From: Xanthobacter sp. YC-JY1
GTDB taxonomy: Bacteria > Pseudomonadota > Alphaproteobacteria > Rhizobiales > Xanthobacteraceae
Assembly (NCBI RefSeq): GCF_021730305.1
Contig: NZ_CP032674.1
Span: forward strand, 3,953,001 to 4,017,000
Direction of reading: 5' to 3'
DNA: 64,000 nucleotides
Position numbers and translations under genes: made by a program. The notes below the pieces were generated by a model. It made no database searches. It had not been told where the DNA came from and saw nothing but the letters and a program-made list of their open reading frames with translations. Every line of letters begins with the position of its first letter. The stretch's first letter is position 1. Shown in pieces: positions 39,188-48,408 of the stretch.

Positions 39188-41065
39188 TCAACCCCGCGGC
39201 GGCTTGCCCACGCCCGCCTCGGCGGAGAGGCCCGCGCTCTCCAGCGCGGCGAGCGCACGCGAGGCGTGATCCTTGGACGGCAACAGACGCGTCACCAGCC
39301 GGCGTACGCCATCGGCGCCATCGGACGCCTGATGCACCATCAGGTTGACCACGTCCCGCTCCTCGCTGTGGCGCCCGAGGGCGTGAAGGCTGAGGGCGAG
39401 CGCGATGCGGTTTTCCACCGTCGGATGCAGCGTCAGCTGAGGCAGCATCGCCTGCGCCGCGATCAGGTCGCCCCGCAGGAAGGCGGCGAGCGCCAGATAG
39501 GAATCACGGAACGGGGTCGCCACGGCGCCCTCGCGGCGGGCGTTGGCGAGCAGGGCCTCGCCCTCCGCGATCCGCCCGGCGCCGATGAACACCACGCCCA
39601 CCGTCGCCGCCACGTCGAAATCGAGCGGATTGAGGCGCAGCGCGCGCTCGGCCGTGGTTACCGCCTCGTCCGGCTCGCCGGCGAAAAGCTGCACCAAAGC
39701 GAGCGCGCGGGCGGCATAGGCGCTGGCGGGGGCGAGTTCCACGGCGCGCTCGGCCTCGTCCAGCATCACCTCAAGCTCGGCCTCCGAGGGGGCTGGCGTG
39801 TCGTCATGCAAAGTACGCTGGAGCTGGGTCTCGGCGCGCACCGCGTGGCCCAAAGCGAAGGCGGGGTCGCGACGGGTGAGCTCGGCGAGGCACTCGTCCA
39901 CATTGATGCCGCGCGTCTCCTGCCGGGTCTCGGCCTTCATTTCCGGCCGCGTCTCCTGGCTGTCGCTGCGCCTCTGGGCGGCGGCGGCGGCCACGCAGCC
40001 ATAGCCCGAGGCGGGAGCCCGGGCGAGCGCCTGCGCCCGCGCGCGGACCTGCACCACGCCATAGCCTTCCATCACCGCGACGGCGACGTCATGGATCACG
40101 CGCTGCTCGCTCTCCGCGAGCTTTCCGGCGCCGGACAGGCCGTCCAGCATGGTCGACCAGACGATGGAGCCGTCGCAGCGGTCGGTGAGGCGCACGGCGA
40201 GGGAGAAGGTGCCGTCCGGCCGGCCTTCGGCGAGGCCGGCGAGAGAGAAGACCGAGCGTGGCACCTTGGCCGCACAGGCTTCGGCGACCGCGCCCTCATG
40301 GATGTCGGCGCCAGCGGCGCGCACCTGGGTGAAATCGAAGCGGGCGAAGGCGTCGCGCATCCGCTCCTCGATGGCGCGCAGCTCGGTGATGGACGGCGCC
40401 CCGTCGCCGGACGCCTCGAAGGTGCGGACCTCGACCAGCGGAAGCCGGATGCGGTCCGCCGTCGCGGCGGCGGACGCCGCATCCCGCGGCGCCTTGATTT
40501 CCGTGCCCCACAGAGCGAGGCCCACGCCCGCCGTCACCACCACCGCGAGCCCCGCCGCCAGGGCCGGCAGCAGCCGGCGGGGGCGGACGATCTCGGCGGG
40601 GACCTCGGTCGATCCCGGCAGCACGGCGGATGCATCGGGGTCGGCCAGCGCCGCATCATCCGGCCCGCGGACGCGGAACTGAGGCACATAGCCGCCTTTG
40701 GGGACGTCGATGACAACGGGATCGTCGGCGCCAACGGTCGCGTAATACCGTTCCAGCGCGCGTCGAAGCCGGGTGGCCTCCACCCGGACGATAGGATCGG
40801 ACTGGGGATCGAAGGATGGCGGACGGCCCAGGGCCTCGACCGCGATGGTGTAGCCCTTCAGCGCGTCGGCGCGACCGTCCAGCGTCGATTCGACTACGAA
40901 CCGCAGAAAGGCGGCGAGGCGGGGCGAGGAGGCGAAATCGGCCGAGGCCAGCACGCGGTCGAGGGCGGCGCGCACGCCGGCAGAGGCATCGGCCGTATTG
41001 GCCACGCCTTCCACGCCGGCTTCCACCGCGCTCTCTTCGCCTGCGTCTGCAGCGCTGCTCACCAC
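39188..41065 (-). CDS. Membrane-anchored winged-helix/TPR regulator-like protein
   Basis: This 625-residue protein has an N-terminal region (ASSPRLAAFLRFVVESTLDGRAD, KGYTIAVEALGRPPSFDPQS, YATVG, VPKGGYVPQF) that matches a conserved module found at the start of adenylate-cyclase- or CadC-like rhizobial proteins. One transmembrane helix (LLPALAAGLAVVVTAGVGLALWG, about 165-187) follows, then a domain resembling FlgO/TolB-type modules, and a C-terminal array of TPR repeats (AELEVMLDEAERAVELAP, AALVQLF-type helices). No cyclase motif is visible. The start is GTG 41065, with a second GTG next to it. The role is unknown, possibly signal sensing. Confidence 0.7.
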   Translation of the reverse strand: MVSSAADAGEESAVEAGVEGVANTADASAGVRAALDRVLASADFASSPRLAAFLRFVVESTLDGRADALKGYTIAVEALGRPPSFDPQSDPIVRVEATRLRRALERYYATVGADDPVVIDVPKGGYVPQFRVRGPDDAALADPDASAVLPGSTEVPAEIVRPRRLLPALAAGLAVVVTAGVGLALWGTEIKAPRDAASAAATADRIRLPLVEVRTFEASGDGAPSITELRAIEERMRDAFARFDFTQVRAAGADIHEGAVAEACAAKVPRSVFSLAGLAEGRPDGTFSLAVRLTDRCDGSIVWSTMLDGLSGAGKLAESEQRVIHDVAVAVMEGYGVVQVRARAQALARAPASGYGCVAAAAAQRRSDSQETRPEMKAETRQETRGINVDECLAELTRRDPAFALGHAVRAETQLQRTLHDDTPAPSEAELEVMLDEAERAVELAPASAYAARALALVQLFAGEPDEAVTTAERALRLNPLDFDVAATVGVVFIGAGRIAEGEALLANARREGAVATPFRDSYLALAAFLRGDLIAAQAMLPQLTLHPTVENRIALALSLHALGRHSEERDVVNLMVHQASDGADGVRRLVTRLLPSKDHASRALAALESAGLSAEAGVGKPPRG

Positions 41066-41324
41066 GATACCGTCCTAACCTACGGTCATGATCTTTGTCG
41101 ATCAGAACCCATGCACAAGCAAGAGGGCGGGATCATGGTCGGCCCGCTCCCTGCGGCAAGCTTCCACCAGCCGGTTCCCACCAGCGGTGCGGACTGCTAG
41201 CCTTGCCGCGACGCGACCGCACCCCGAGGCCGCCGGCCGGCAGGTGCCGGAGGCGCGCGACCCCCATTGTGCGCGCTGCCGCGTTGCAAATTGCGCCCTG
41301 AAGTCGGCGCGAGAGAGGACCATC

Positions 41325-42680
41325 ATGGCTCTGGACGATCTGGTGACGGACGGCGTGCGCGCGGACAGCGTTCCGAACGACCTCGAAGCCTTCTGGATGC
41401 CGTTTACCTCCAACCGGTCATTCAAAAAGCGGCCGCGGCTCGTGTCCCGCGCCAAGGACATGCACTATTACACGCCTGAAGGCCGCCCGATCCTCGACGG
41501 CTGCGCCGGCCTGTGGTGCGTCAATCCCGGCCACAATCGCGAGCCCATCGTCGAGGCCATCCGCGCCGGTGCCGCCGAGATGGATTTCGGCCCGACCTTC
41601 CAATATGGCCACCTGAGCGCGTTCCGCCTCGCCACCAAGATCGCCGACCTCGCGCCCGGCGACCTCGACCATGTGTTCTTCTGCAACTCGGGCTCCGAGG
41701 CGGTGGACACAGCGCTGAAGATCGCCCTCGCCTACCAGCAGACCATCGGCCAGGGCACCCGTACTCGCCTCATCGGCCGCGAGCGTGGCTATCACGGCGT
41801 CGGCTTCGGCGGCATCTCGGTGGGCGGCATGGTGGCGAACCGCCGCACCTTCGGCACCATGCTGGCCGGCGTCGATCACCTGCGCACCACCTACGACCGG
41901 GAGAATCAGGCCTTCTCCAAGGGCGAGCCGGAATATGGCGCGCATTTCGCCGACGAGCTGGAGCGCATCGTCGGCCTTCATGACGCCTCCACCATCGCGG
42001 CCGTCATCGTCGAGCCCATGGGCGGCTCCACCGGCGTGCTGCCGGCGCCCAAGGGCTACCTCAAGCGCCTGCGCGAGATCTGCGACAAGTATGGCATCCT
42101 GCTGATCTTCGATGAGGTCATCACCGGCTACGGACGCCTCGGCTACGCCTTCGCCGCCGAGCGCTACGGCGTGATCCCGGACATGATCTGCTTCGCCAAG
42201 GGCATCACGGCCGGCGCCGTGCCCATGGGCGGCGTGATCGCCCGCAAGCCCATCCACGACGCATTCATGAAGGGGCCGGAGCACATGGTGGAGCTGTTCC
42301 ACGGCTACACCTACTCGGCGCATCCGCTCGCCTGCGCCGCCGGCCTCGCAACGCTCGACCTCTACGCGAAGGAAAACACCTTCACCCACGCGTTGGCGCT
42401 GGAGCCCTTCTTCGCCGATGCGGTGATGTCGCTGAAGGACAAGCCAGGCGTGCTCGACATCCGCACCGTGGGCATCACCGGCGCGGTGGACTTGGCCCCG
42501 CGCGCCGGCTCGCCCGGACTGCGCGGCTACGAGGCGCTGGAAAAGGCCTTCCACGAAGAAGGCTTCATGATGCGCATCGCCGGCGACACGCTCGTCATCA
42601 CCCCGCCCCTCATCATCTCGAAGGATCAGGTGGGCGAACTCGTCGAGAAGCTCGGACGGGTGATCGAAAAGACCGCCTGA
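41325..42680 (+). CDS. Omega-amino acid:pyruvate (class III) aminotransferase
   Basis: This 451-residue PLP enzyme resembles beta-alanine or omega-amino-acid:pyruvate transaminases. Visible features are CNSGSEAVDTALKIA (PLP phosphate), Asp263 in IFDEVITGYGRLG, the PLP lysine Lys292 in CFAKGITAGAVP, and GYTYSAHPLACAAG. The ATG at 41325 follows gagagagga. The frame is open upstream, but that part reads as non-coding. It is divergent from the TPR regulator; any regulatory link is not shown. The substrate is not fixed by sequence. Confidence 0.9.
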   Translation: MALDDLVTDGVRADSVPNDLEAFWMPFTSNRSFKKRPRLVSRAKDMHYYTPEGRPILDGCAGLWCVNPGHNREPIVEAIRAGAAEMDFGPTFQYGHLSAFRLATKIADLAPGDLDHVFFCNSGSEAVDTALKIALAYQQTIGQGTRTRLIGRERGYHGVGFGGISVGGMVANRRTFGTMLAGVDHLRTTYDRENQAFSKGEPEYGAHFADELERIVGLHDASTIAAVIVEPMGGSTGVLPAPKGYLKRLREICDKYGILLIFDEVITGYGRLGYAFAAERYGVIPDMICFAKGITAGAVPMGGVIARKPIHDAFMKGPEHMVELFHGYTYSAHPLACAAGLATLDLYAKENTFTHALALEPFFADAVMSLKDKPGVLDIRTVGITGAVDLAPRAGSPGLRGYEALEKAFHEEGFMMRIAGDTLVITPPLIISKDQVGELVEKLGRVIEKTA

Positions 42681-42711
42681 CGCCGGACGCCTCCGGACAC
42701 AACCTGGCCGC

Positions 42712-42744
42712 CGGTCCGCATGTGAGTGCGGCCGACGGCCAGGT
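42712..42744 (+). terminator. Hairpin after the aminotransferase gene
   Basis: A 9-bp perfect stem acctggccg / cggccaggt encloses a 15-nt loop, 32 bp past the stop. No T-run follows, so termination is uncertain. Confidence 0.4.
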
Positions 42745-42887
42745 GCGCACGGCCGCGAAGCAGGGGCGTCAAGCTCGCGAGCCGCACATTCGCGGTCTCG
42801 GGGTCGGAGACAGTGTGGATTGAGGTTTAGGGCGCGTCGCGCCGCAGGCATGGCCGGCTCAGGCCGAAGCTAGAGCCGGCCGCCGGA

Positions 42888-43040
42888 CTAGAGCCGCCCT
42901 GTGAGTGCCAGCACGATCACGATGATCAGAAGCACACCCACGATACCGCCGGGTCCATACCCCCACCCGGAGCTGTAGCCCCATGTCGGCAGCGCGCCGA
43001 CGAGCAGCAGCACGAGAATGATGATGAGGATCGTGGACAT
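42888..43040 (-). CDS. DUF3309 small membrane protein
   Basis: This 50-residue protein starts MSTILIIILVLLLVGALPTW and contains the family hallmark YSSGWGYGPGG followed by a second hydrophobic helix ending LTGRL. It is probably an inner-membrane hairpin protein. The ATG at 43040 has gggagg upstream. Homologues are often induced by stress, but the function is unknown. Confidence 0.85.
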   Translation of the reverse strand: MSTILIIILVLLLVGALPTWGYSSGWGYGPGGIVGVLLIIVIVLALTGRL

Positions 43041-43167
43041 CGGCGGCCTCCCATTCTGTCGGGTGGAGCCACGCTCCACCTCGCGCATCTGGTAACGCGC
43101 ACGAGGCCTTGCAGTTCCTTGTCTTGTGGCGGACCGCCCGACGCTCTGCGGATGACCCGGCCGACGC

Positions 43168-45066
43168 CTAGAGCGGCGCCGTGGCTCCGGCGAGCCACTC
43201 GACGCTGCCTTCGTCCACCAGCGGCACGAGGGTCGCGCGGACTTCGGCGTGATAGGCATCCACCTGCGCCCGCTCGGTGCCGGTGAGGAGACGCAGATCG
43301 ATCAGCCGCCGATCGTAGGGCACCAGCGTAAGGGTCGAGAAGCCGAAGCACGGCCGCTCGCCCGCCTCCACCGGGCGGTCCTCCACGAGGATCAGGTTCT
43401 CGATGCGGATGCCATAGGCGCCGGTGCGATAGAAGCCCGGTTCATTGGAGAGGATCATCCCCGCGGCCAGCGCCAGATGGCCGAGCTGCGAGATGCGCGC
43501 CGGCCCCTCATGCACGGAGAGCCCGGCGCCGACGCCATGGCCGGTGCCGTGATCGAAATCCAGCCCGTTCTCCCACAGGAACTGCCGCGCCAGCGGATCG
43601 AGCTGGGCCCCCGTGATCCCCTTGGGAAACACCGCGCGGGTGAGGGCCAGATGGCCCTTCAGCACCAGCGTGTAGTGGCGGCGCATGTCCTGCGTCGGCG
43701 TGCCGACGGCGAGGGTGCGGGTGATGTCCGTGGTGCCATCCGGATATTGCGCGCCGGAATCGAGCAGGAACAGCTCGCCCGGATGGATCGCCCGGTTGGT
43801 CTTGCGGGTGACCCGATAGTGCACGATGGCGCCGTTCTCCCCCGCGCCGGCAATGGTCGGGAAGGAGATGTCGGTGAGACAGCCGGTGGCGCGGCGGAAC
43901 GTCTCCAGCGCCTCCACCGCGTCGATCTCGGTCAATTTGCCGGTGGGCGCTTCCCGGTCGAACCAGGCGAGGAAGCGCACCAGCGCCGCGCCATCGCGCA
44001 CATGGGCCGCGCGCATTCCCGCGATCTCGGCCGGGTTCTTCGAGGCCTTGATGAGGGAGATGGGGTCGGCGCCCTTGTCGGCGATGCCGCCTGACGTCTC
44101 GATGAGCGTGGCGAGGCGAACGGGCGCGGTGGCCTGATCGACGCGGATGCGCCGGCCCTTGCCGTTGCCATTCTCCCCCTTGGCGAAAGCGGCGAGCACG
44201 CGGTCGAGGTCGCCCACGCCGTGCAGGCGGGCGTGGCCGGCGAGGGCCGCGCGCACCTCATGGGAGAGCTTCAGTGCCTCGAGGAAAAGATCGGGCAGCC
44301 CCTCGCGCGGCACGATGCACCAGGCGAGCGGCAGCGGCGTGTGCGCCACATCCCCGCCGCGCATGTTGAACAGCCAGGCCGCCCCGTGCGGATCGGAGAC
44401 GAGCACGCCGTCGAGCTTCTCCTCGGCGAGCTTCTCCTGCACCCGCCGGAGCTTGGTGGCGGTGTCCTCACCGGCGACGGAAAGATCGAGCAGGCGCACC
44501 GGCTCGCGGGGCGGCGCCGGTCGGTCGGGCCAGATGGGATCGAAGGGATCGGCCTCCAGCGGCGCGAGGATGCCACCCGCCGCCGCCACCGCCTTCACCA
44601 GCCGCTCGCGGCCGTCGATGGTGGTGCGCCACGGATCGAATCCGAGCCGGGCACCACGGGGCAGATGGTCTTCGATCCACTTGTCCGGCCGTGTCTGCGA
44701 CAGCGGCACCACGGTGAAGGCCGTCTCGTCCACCTGCGCGGGGGCCTGGAGGGTGTAGCGCCCATCCACGAACAATGCGGCCTCCGTCGGCAGCACCACG
44801 CAGGTGCCGGCGGAGCCGGTGAAGCCGGTGAGGTAGGCAAGCCGCTCCTCGCAGGCCGGCACATATTCGTTCTGATGGGCGTCCGCGCGCGGGATCACAT
44901 AACCGTCGAAGCCGAGGCGCGCGAGCTCCGCCCGCAGCGCCACCAACCGCGCCCGCCCCTCGGCGCCATCGGCAAGATCGTCGAAGGTCTGGAAGTGCGC
45001 CTTGAACGGGGGATGGCCGTGGGATGCGGGATGAACAGGGGAATGGGCAGAAGACGGGGACGTCAT
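43168..45066 (-). CDS. Xaa-Pro aminopeptidase (M24B)
   Basis: This cytosolic di-metal peptidase removes N-terminal residues before proline. The 632-residue form has two creatinase-like N-terminal domains and a C-terminal catalytic domain, as in eukaryotic-type APP1. Metal ligands appear in LLDSGAQYPDGTTDITR (two Asp), HGTGHGVGAGL (His), NEPGFYR (Glu) and IRIENLILVE (Glu). The ATG at 45066 is preferred over a TTG at 45084. Confidence 0.94.
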   Translation of the reverse strand: MTSPSSAHSPVHPASHGHPPFKAHFQTFDDLADGAEGRARLVALRAELARLGFDGYVIPRADAHQNEYVPACEERLAYLTGFTGSAGTCVVLPTEAALFVDGRYTLQAPAQVDETAFTVVPLSQTRPDKWIEDHLPRGARLGFDPWRTTIDGRERLVKAVAAAGGILAPLEADPFDPIWPDRPAPPREPVRLLDLSVAGEDTATKLRRVQEKLAEEKLDGVLVSDPHGAAWLFNMRGGDVAHTPLPLAWCIVPREGLPDLFLEALKLSHEVRAALAGHARLHGVGDLDRVLAAFAKGENGNGKGRRIRVDQATAPVRLATLIETSGGIADKGADPISLIKASKNPAEIAGMRAAHVRDGAALVRFLAWFDREAPTGKLTEIDAVEALETFRRATGCLTDISFPTIAGAGENGAIVHYRVTRKTNRAIHPGELFLLDSGAQYPDGTTDITRTLAVGTPTQDMRRHYTLVLKGHLALTRAVFPKGITGAQLDPLARQFLWENGLDFDHGTGHGVGAGLSVHEGPARISQLGHLALAAGMILSNEPGFYRTGAYGIRIENLILVEDRPVEAGERPCFGFSTLTLVPYDRRLIDLRLLTGTERAQVDAYHAEVRATLVPLVDEGSVEWLAGATAPL

Positions 45067-45196
45067 GGGCGGTGCGCCGGGCAATCGTTGAAATCCCGCC
45101 GACCATAGGAGCCCCGCCGCACCACGGCAACGCAGTGGGTATTTCGCGAAACGCCCTTGATGGGCAACCCCGCATCCGATTATGGTCGGCGCCTGC

Positions 45197-45271
45197 GCGG
45201 GCGTAGTTCAGTGGTAGAACGACAGCTTCCCAAGCTGTATGTCGTGGGTTCGATTCCCATCGCCCGCTCCA
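45197..45271 (+). tRNA. tRNA-Gly (anticodon CCC)
   Basis: Acceptor arms gcgggcg / cgcccgc, anticodon loop ttCCCaa within acagc / gctgt, and a ggttcgattcc T-arm with encoded CCA. The integrase of the adjacent island starts its 3' end 84 bp away, so this gene is the probable integration target. Confidence 0.95.
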
Positions 45272-45355
45272 GTTTCGCGAGCTATGACAAGAGCTTGTCG
45301 GCCTACCGTTGAACTAGGCGTTCCCCGCGTTCCTCGCCGCGTTCCTCCGTTTTGT

Positions 45356-46304
45356 TTACGACTTGTTCCGGTGCTGCTGACGGAGCGCGGCAACCTTGCG
45401 ACTCTTCCCGATCGTGCCCCGCACATAGCGGATCGTCGTGGAAGCCTGTGAGTGGCCGGCGGCGGAGCGGATGGAGTCGAGGTCGGCCCCCGCGTCATCC
45501 GCCTCGGATATGCCGCCCGCCCGCGCATCCATGTTCCACAGCGCATCGGGGATGCCGGCCACCCGCGCGACCTTGCGCCACTCGCGCGCATAGGCGTGCT
45601 CGGCGAATGGCCGGCCGGCGAGCTCATCCACGATCAGCGGACCAACGCGCCTTTCGGAAGGGATGCGGGAAATCAGATCCATGACCAGCGGGCACAAGGT
45701 CAGGTCATGGGCCACCTCTGCGCCGGTCTTGGTGGTGACCTTCCTCACCACGAGGTCAGCGCCGATGTCGGCCCACGTAAGCCCCCGCGACCACCTCCGC
45801 CCGCGCAGGACGATGCCGCCGCCCTCGGCCGCAGCGGGCAAGGTGTCCCACCGGCCGATCACGTCCCGCTGCCGCATCGTGGTCTCAAACTGAAACGCCG
45901 TGCCCAGGGCGAGAGACAGCCGATCGCAGTCCAGCGCTTTGGCGATGAAGGCCTGCACATGGTGCAGTTCCAGTTTCTCGCGGCGGCGGGCTGGTTGCTG
46001 GAAGCGAGCCTTTGAAAGGATGGTCACGAGGCGCACGCATTCAGGCAGCTCGGCCGTGACGCCATAGGCCAGGACACGGCGCAGCATGGCGATGATGCCG
46101 TGAGCCTTCCGGACACGCTCCCGCCCGCCGGTGGCTTTCGGCTTCTTCGCCTCTTCGTACCAGCGGTAGAAATCCGCGATGCCGAGCGCGGCGAGGGACC
46201 GTTGCCCGAATGCCTTCTCGATCACACGCAGCACCTGATCGTAGGTGCGCCGCGTGTTCTCGCGCACCTGCCGGTATGGGCTGGACTCGTCCGTCTGATA
46301 GCGC
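45356..46304 (-). pseudogene. Tyrosine integrase, N-terminus removed by IS insertion
   Basis: The host-derived part encodes about 315 residues of a phage-type integrase. The core-binding start is NTRRTYDQVLRVIEKAFG. The catalytic Arg is in TTMRQRDVIGRW, and the box II cluster is RAGGISEADDAGA, then GHSQASTTIRYVRG with His, Arg region and the nucleophile Tyr. The N-terminal arm-binding domain is missing: the frame runs into the IS end at 46304/46305 and stays open to a GTG at 46402 inside the IS. The host DNA beyond the IS does not encode the lost N-terminus. Confidence 0.85.
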
Positions 46305-46322
46305 TGACGTTGCCCCCAACTT

Positions 46323-47252
46323 CTATCCAGCTTTGAGTTCGTTCTGGCGGTTGGATTTGCCCTTTCGGGCGTGCTGGGCGGCGGGGGCAGACGCGGAACC
46401 ACTCATGTTGCGGAGCGTCTGATCCCGCCGCGGGTGGAACGTTGAGGCGAAGGCGCTTGGCGTCTGCCATCCGAGCTTCGAGTGCGGGCGGTCGGTGTTG
46501 TAATCGACCTGCCATCGGGCGAGGGCGGCCCTGGCTTGGGACAGGCTGGAGAACAGCGTCTCGTTCAACAGCTCGTCCCGCAGGCGGCCGTTGAAGCTCT
46601 CGATGAAGCCATTCTGCATCGGTTTGCCGGGCGCGATGTAGTGCCACTCGACCCGGGCCGCGTCGGTCCAGGCCAGAATGGCATTGGAGGTGAACTCGCT
46701 GCCATTGTCGCTGACGATCATCTTGGGCCGGCCGCGCTCTGCTAGAAGCCTGTCGAGTTCGCGAGCGACCCTGACCCCGGACAGCGACGTGTCCGCCACC
46801 AGCGCCAGGCACTCGCGAGTGCAGTCGTCCACGATGGCCAGCATCCGGAAGCGCCGGCCATCGGTCATCTGGTCGGCGACGAAGTCGAGCGACCAGCGCT
46901 CGTTCGGTCGCAGCGGGATCATCATCGGCGCCCGCGTTCCGATGGCCCGCTTGCGACCACCGCGCTGGCGCACCATCAGCCGTTCCTCACGATAGAGCCG
47001 GAACAGCCGCTTGTGGTTGACCGTGAAACCCTCCCGCCTGAGCAGGACGTGGAGACGGCGATACCCGAACCGCCGCCGTTCCTGGGCGATGGCCTTCATC
47101 CGCTCACGCAGCAAAGCGTCATTCCCGCGCTTGGCTCTGTATCTCATGGTCATGCGGCAGAAGCCGGTGGCTTTACACGCCCGCCGTTCGCTCATCCCGT
47201 GATGCTCCACGAGATGGGCGACAGCTTTGCGCTCGGCAGCGGGCGTCACCAC
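46323..47252 (-). CDS. IS3-family transposase OrfB (DDE integrase domain)
   Basis: This retrovirus-type integrase catalyses transposition. It has the HTH_21 region ([34 protein letters not shown]) and the DDE residues in [12 protein letters not shown] (Asp), [11 protein letters not shown] (Asp) and [14 protein letters not shown] (Glu). It is probably made as an OrfAB fusion by -1 frameshifting; a GTG at 47252 could also start it alone. The frame is intact and the stop lies within the left inverted repeat. Confidence 0.93.
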   Translation of the reverse strand: MVTPAAERKAVAHLVEHHGMSERRACKATGFCRMTMRYRAKRGNDALLRERMKAIAQERRRFGYRRLHVLLRREGFTVNHKRLFRLYREERLMVRQRGGRKRAIGTRAPMMIPLRPNERWSLDFVADQMTDGRRFRMLAIVDDCTRECLALVADTSLSGVRVARELDRLLAERGRPKMIVSDNGSEFTSNAILAWTDAARVEWHYIAPGKPMQNGFIESFNGRLRDELLNETLFSSLSQARAALARWQVDYNTDRPHSKLGWQTPSAFASTFHPRRDQTLRNMSGSASAPAAQHARKGKSNRQNELKAG

Positions 47253-47512
47253 TTCTTTCCCAGGAGATCCTTCAGCGCGACGTTGTCCAGCATGGCGTCG
47301 GCGAGCATTCGCTTCAGCTTGGCGTTCTCGTCCTCCAGCGCCCGCAGCCGCTTGGCCTCTGATATGTCCATCCCGCCGAAACGGGCCTTCCACTTGTAGA
47401 TGCTGGCGTCGCTGACCCCGTGCTTCCGACACAGGTCCGAGACCGGCACCCCGGCCTCGTGCTCCTTCAGGATCCCGATGATCTGCTCCTCGGTGAACCG
47501 GCTGCGCCTCAT
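47246..47512 (-). CDS. IS3-family transposase OrfA (HTH)
   Basis: This 88-residue protein has an N-terminal HTH ([40 protein letters not shown]) and a leucine-zipper-like helix ([17 protein letters not shown]). It ends KDLLGKKW. Near its end the minus strand reads G GGA AAG (47255-47261), a slippery heptamer of the X XXY YYZ type that would shift ribosomes into orfB. Confidence 0.93.
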   Translation of the reverse strand: MRRSRFTEEQIIGILKEHEAGVPVSDLCRKHGVSDASIYKWKARFGGMDISEAKRLRALEDENAKLKRMLADAMLDNVALKDLLGKKW

Positions 47513-47575
47513 GTTCTGGTCCTCTCATTGGGCCAGAACGAACTCAAAGCTGGATAGAAGTTGGGGGCAACGTCA

Positions 47576-47998
47576 GCCTTGGTGATCGGGGAGTTGGAAA
47601 ACCGAACGAATACGGTCCCTGTGGCCTTTAGTCCGAGAACCTGTTGCATACGCCACAGGCTCCCCGACCTCAGGGTCAAGGAGTGGGTGCCATTCCGGTT
47701 GGCACACAGACCGATTCGTTGGGGTTTCCACGCCCCAGAACGTCGCGTAACGCTCCGCCTACATATCTACTCCGGTAGGGGAAATTTGTCGCGCTTTTTT
47801 GGCCTATGTCAGAACATCGAACCTCAAGTACGCAGGCACCCGAGACCCTTAGACTTGCCAGAAGACCAATGTGTCATCGCACAAAAAACGTTCCTACTCG
47901 AACTTTTTTATAGAAAGCCTCGCGTAAGCATATATGATCACCCAAGTAAATATGTTTAGTGTGCAAATTAAAAAATCAGGACTCGAGTCATATACATA
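47576..47998. other. 423-bp gap right of the IS, no assigned gene
   Basis: Next to the IS the minus strand has an open frame of about 65 codons without a recognisable product, and it does not look like the missing integrase N-terminus. The right half turns AT-rich. I see no gene that I can support. Confidence 0.4.
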
Positions 47999-48295
47999 TT
48001 AAACGGTCGATGCGTATATCGCGAATACGACACTTGCTACAAATAGACACTTAACGATCCGTAACAATATATATAGATCACCACCATACTGACCAAACTT
48101 CCAGTATGCCAGGAACGCTATTCCAAATGCGATTGACATTATGGAGCCAACTAATAGCTCTTATGTCATGCTCGAAGAAAGTGCAAAACTAATTACCGGG
48201 GACAGTAGAACAAAAGAAAGTATCAGGGTGAACAGCCGCAGCTGAGCAATGCTCTTCGGCGGCAGTCGGCTGTACCAGCGTTCGGAGTGACTCAT
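47999..48295 (-). pseudogene. Small membrane protein with an internal in-frame TAA
   Basis: A 99-codon frame starts ATG (MSHSERWYSRLPPKSIAQLR) and runs to TAA at 47999, but codon 45 is TAA (48161-48163). Hydrophobic segments lie on both sides: LFTLILSFVLLSPVISFALS before the stop, and LLVGSIMSIAFGIAFLAYW and CLFVASVVFAIYA after it. This is what a three-helix membrane protein with one nonsense mutation would look like. A shorter 44-residue product, or restart at the Met of GSIMSIAF, is possible. The family is not recognised. Confidence 0.5.
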
Positions 48296-48408
48296 TATTC
48301 GCAGCCCAATCCTCGTTCGAGGGGAATGAAACCGTCACCGGCGCTTATCAAAAAGCGTGGCCCCGAATGAGGGCCCAGCATGACGATAGCGGAGCCCTAT
48401 CGGCATTC

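Larger units (their letters stand above)
46305..47575 (-). mobile_element. IS3-family insertion sequence (IS407-like), 1,271 bp
   Basis: Perfect 44-bp inverted repeats (46305-46348 and 47532-47575, outer bases tgacgttgccccc) bound orfA and orfB on the minus strand. Ends of TG...CA and the orfA/orfB layout fit the IS407 branch of IS3. The flanking 4-mers (gcgc on the left, gcct on the right) do not match, so no clear target duplication is present. Confidence 0.92.

Noticed and set aside
47561-47959. 132-codon plus-strand open frame crossing the IS right end
   Set aside because: It starts inside the IS inverted repeat, has no ribosome site and no domain, and its composition changes at the IS border; it is chance.
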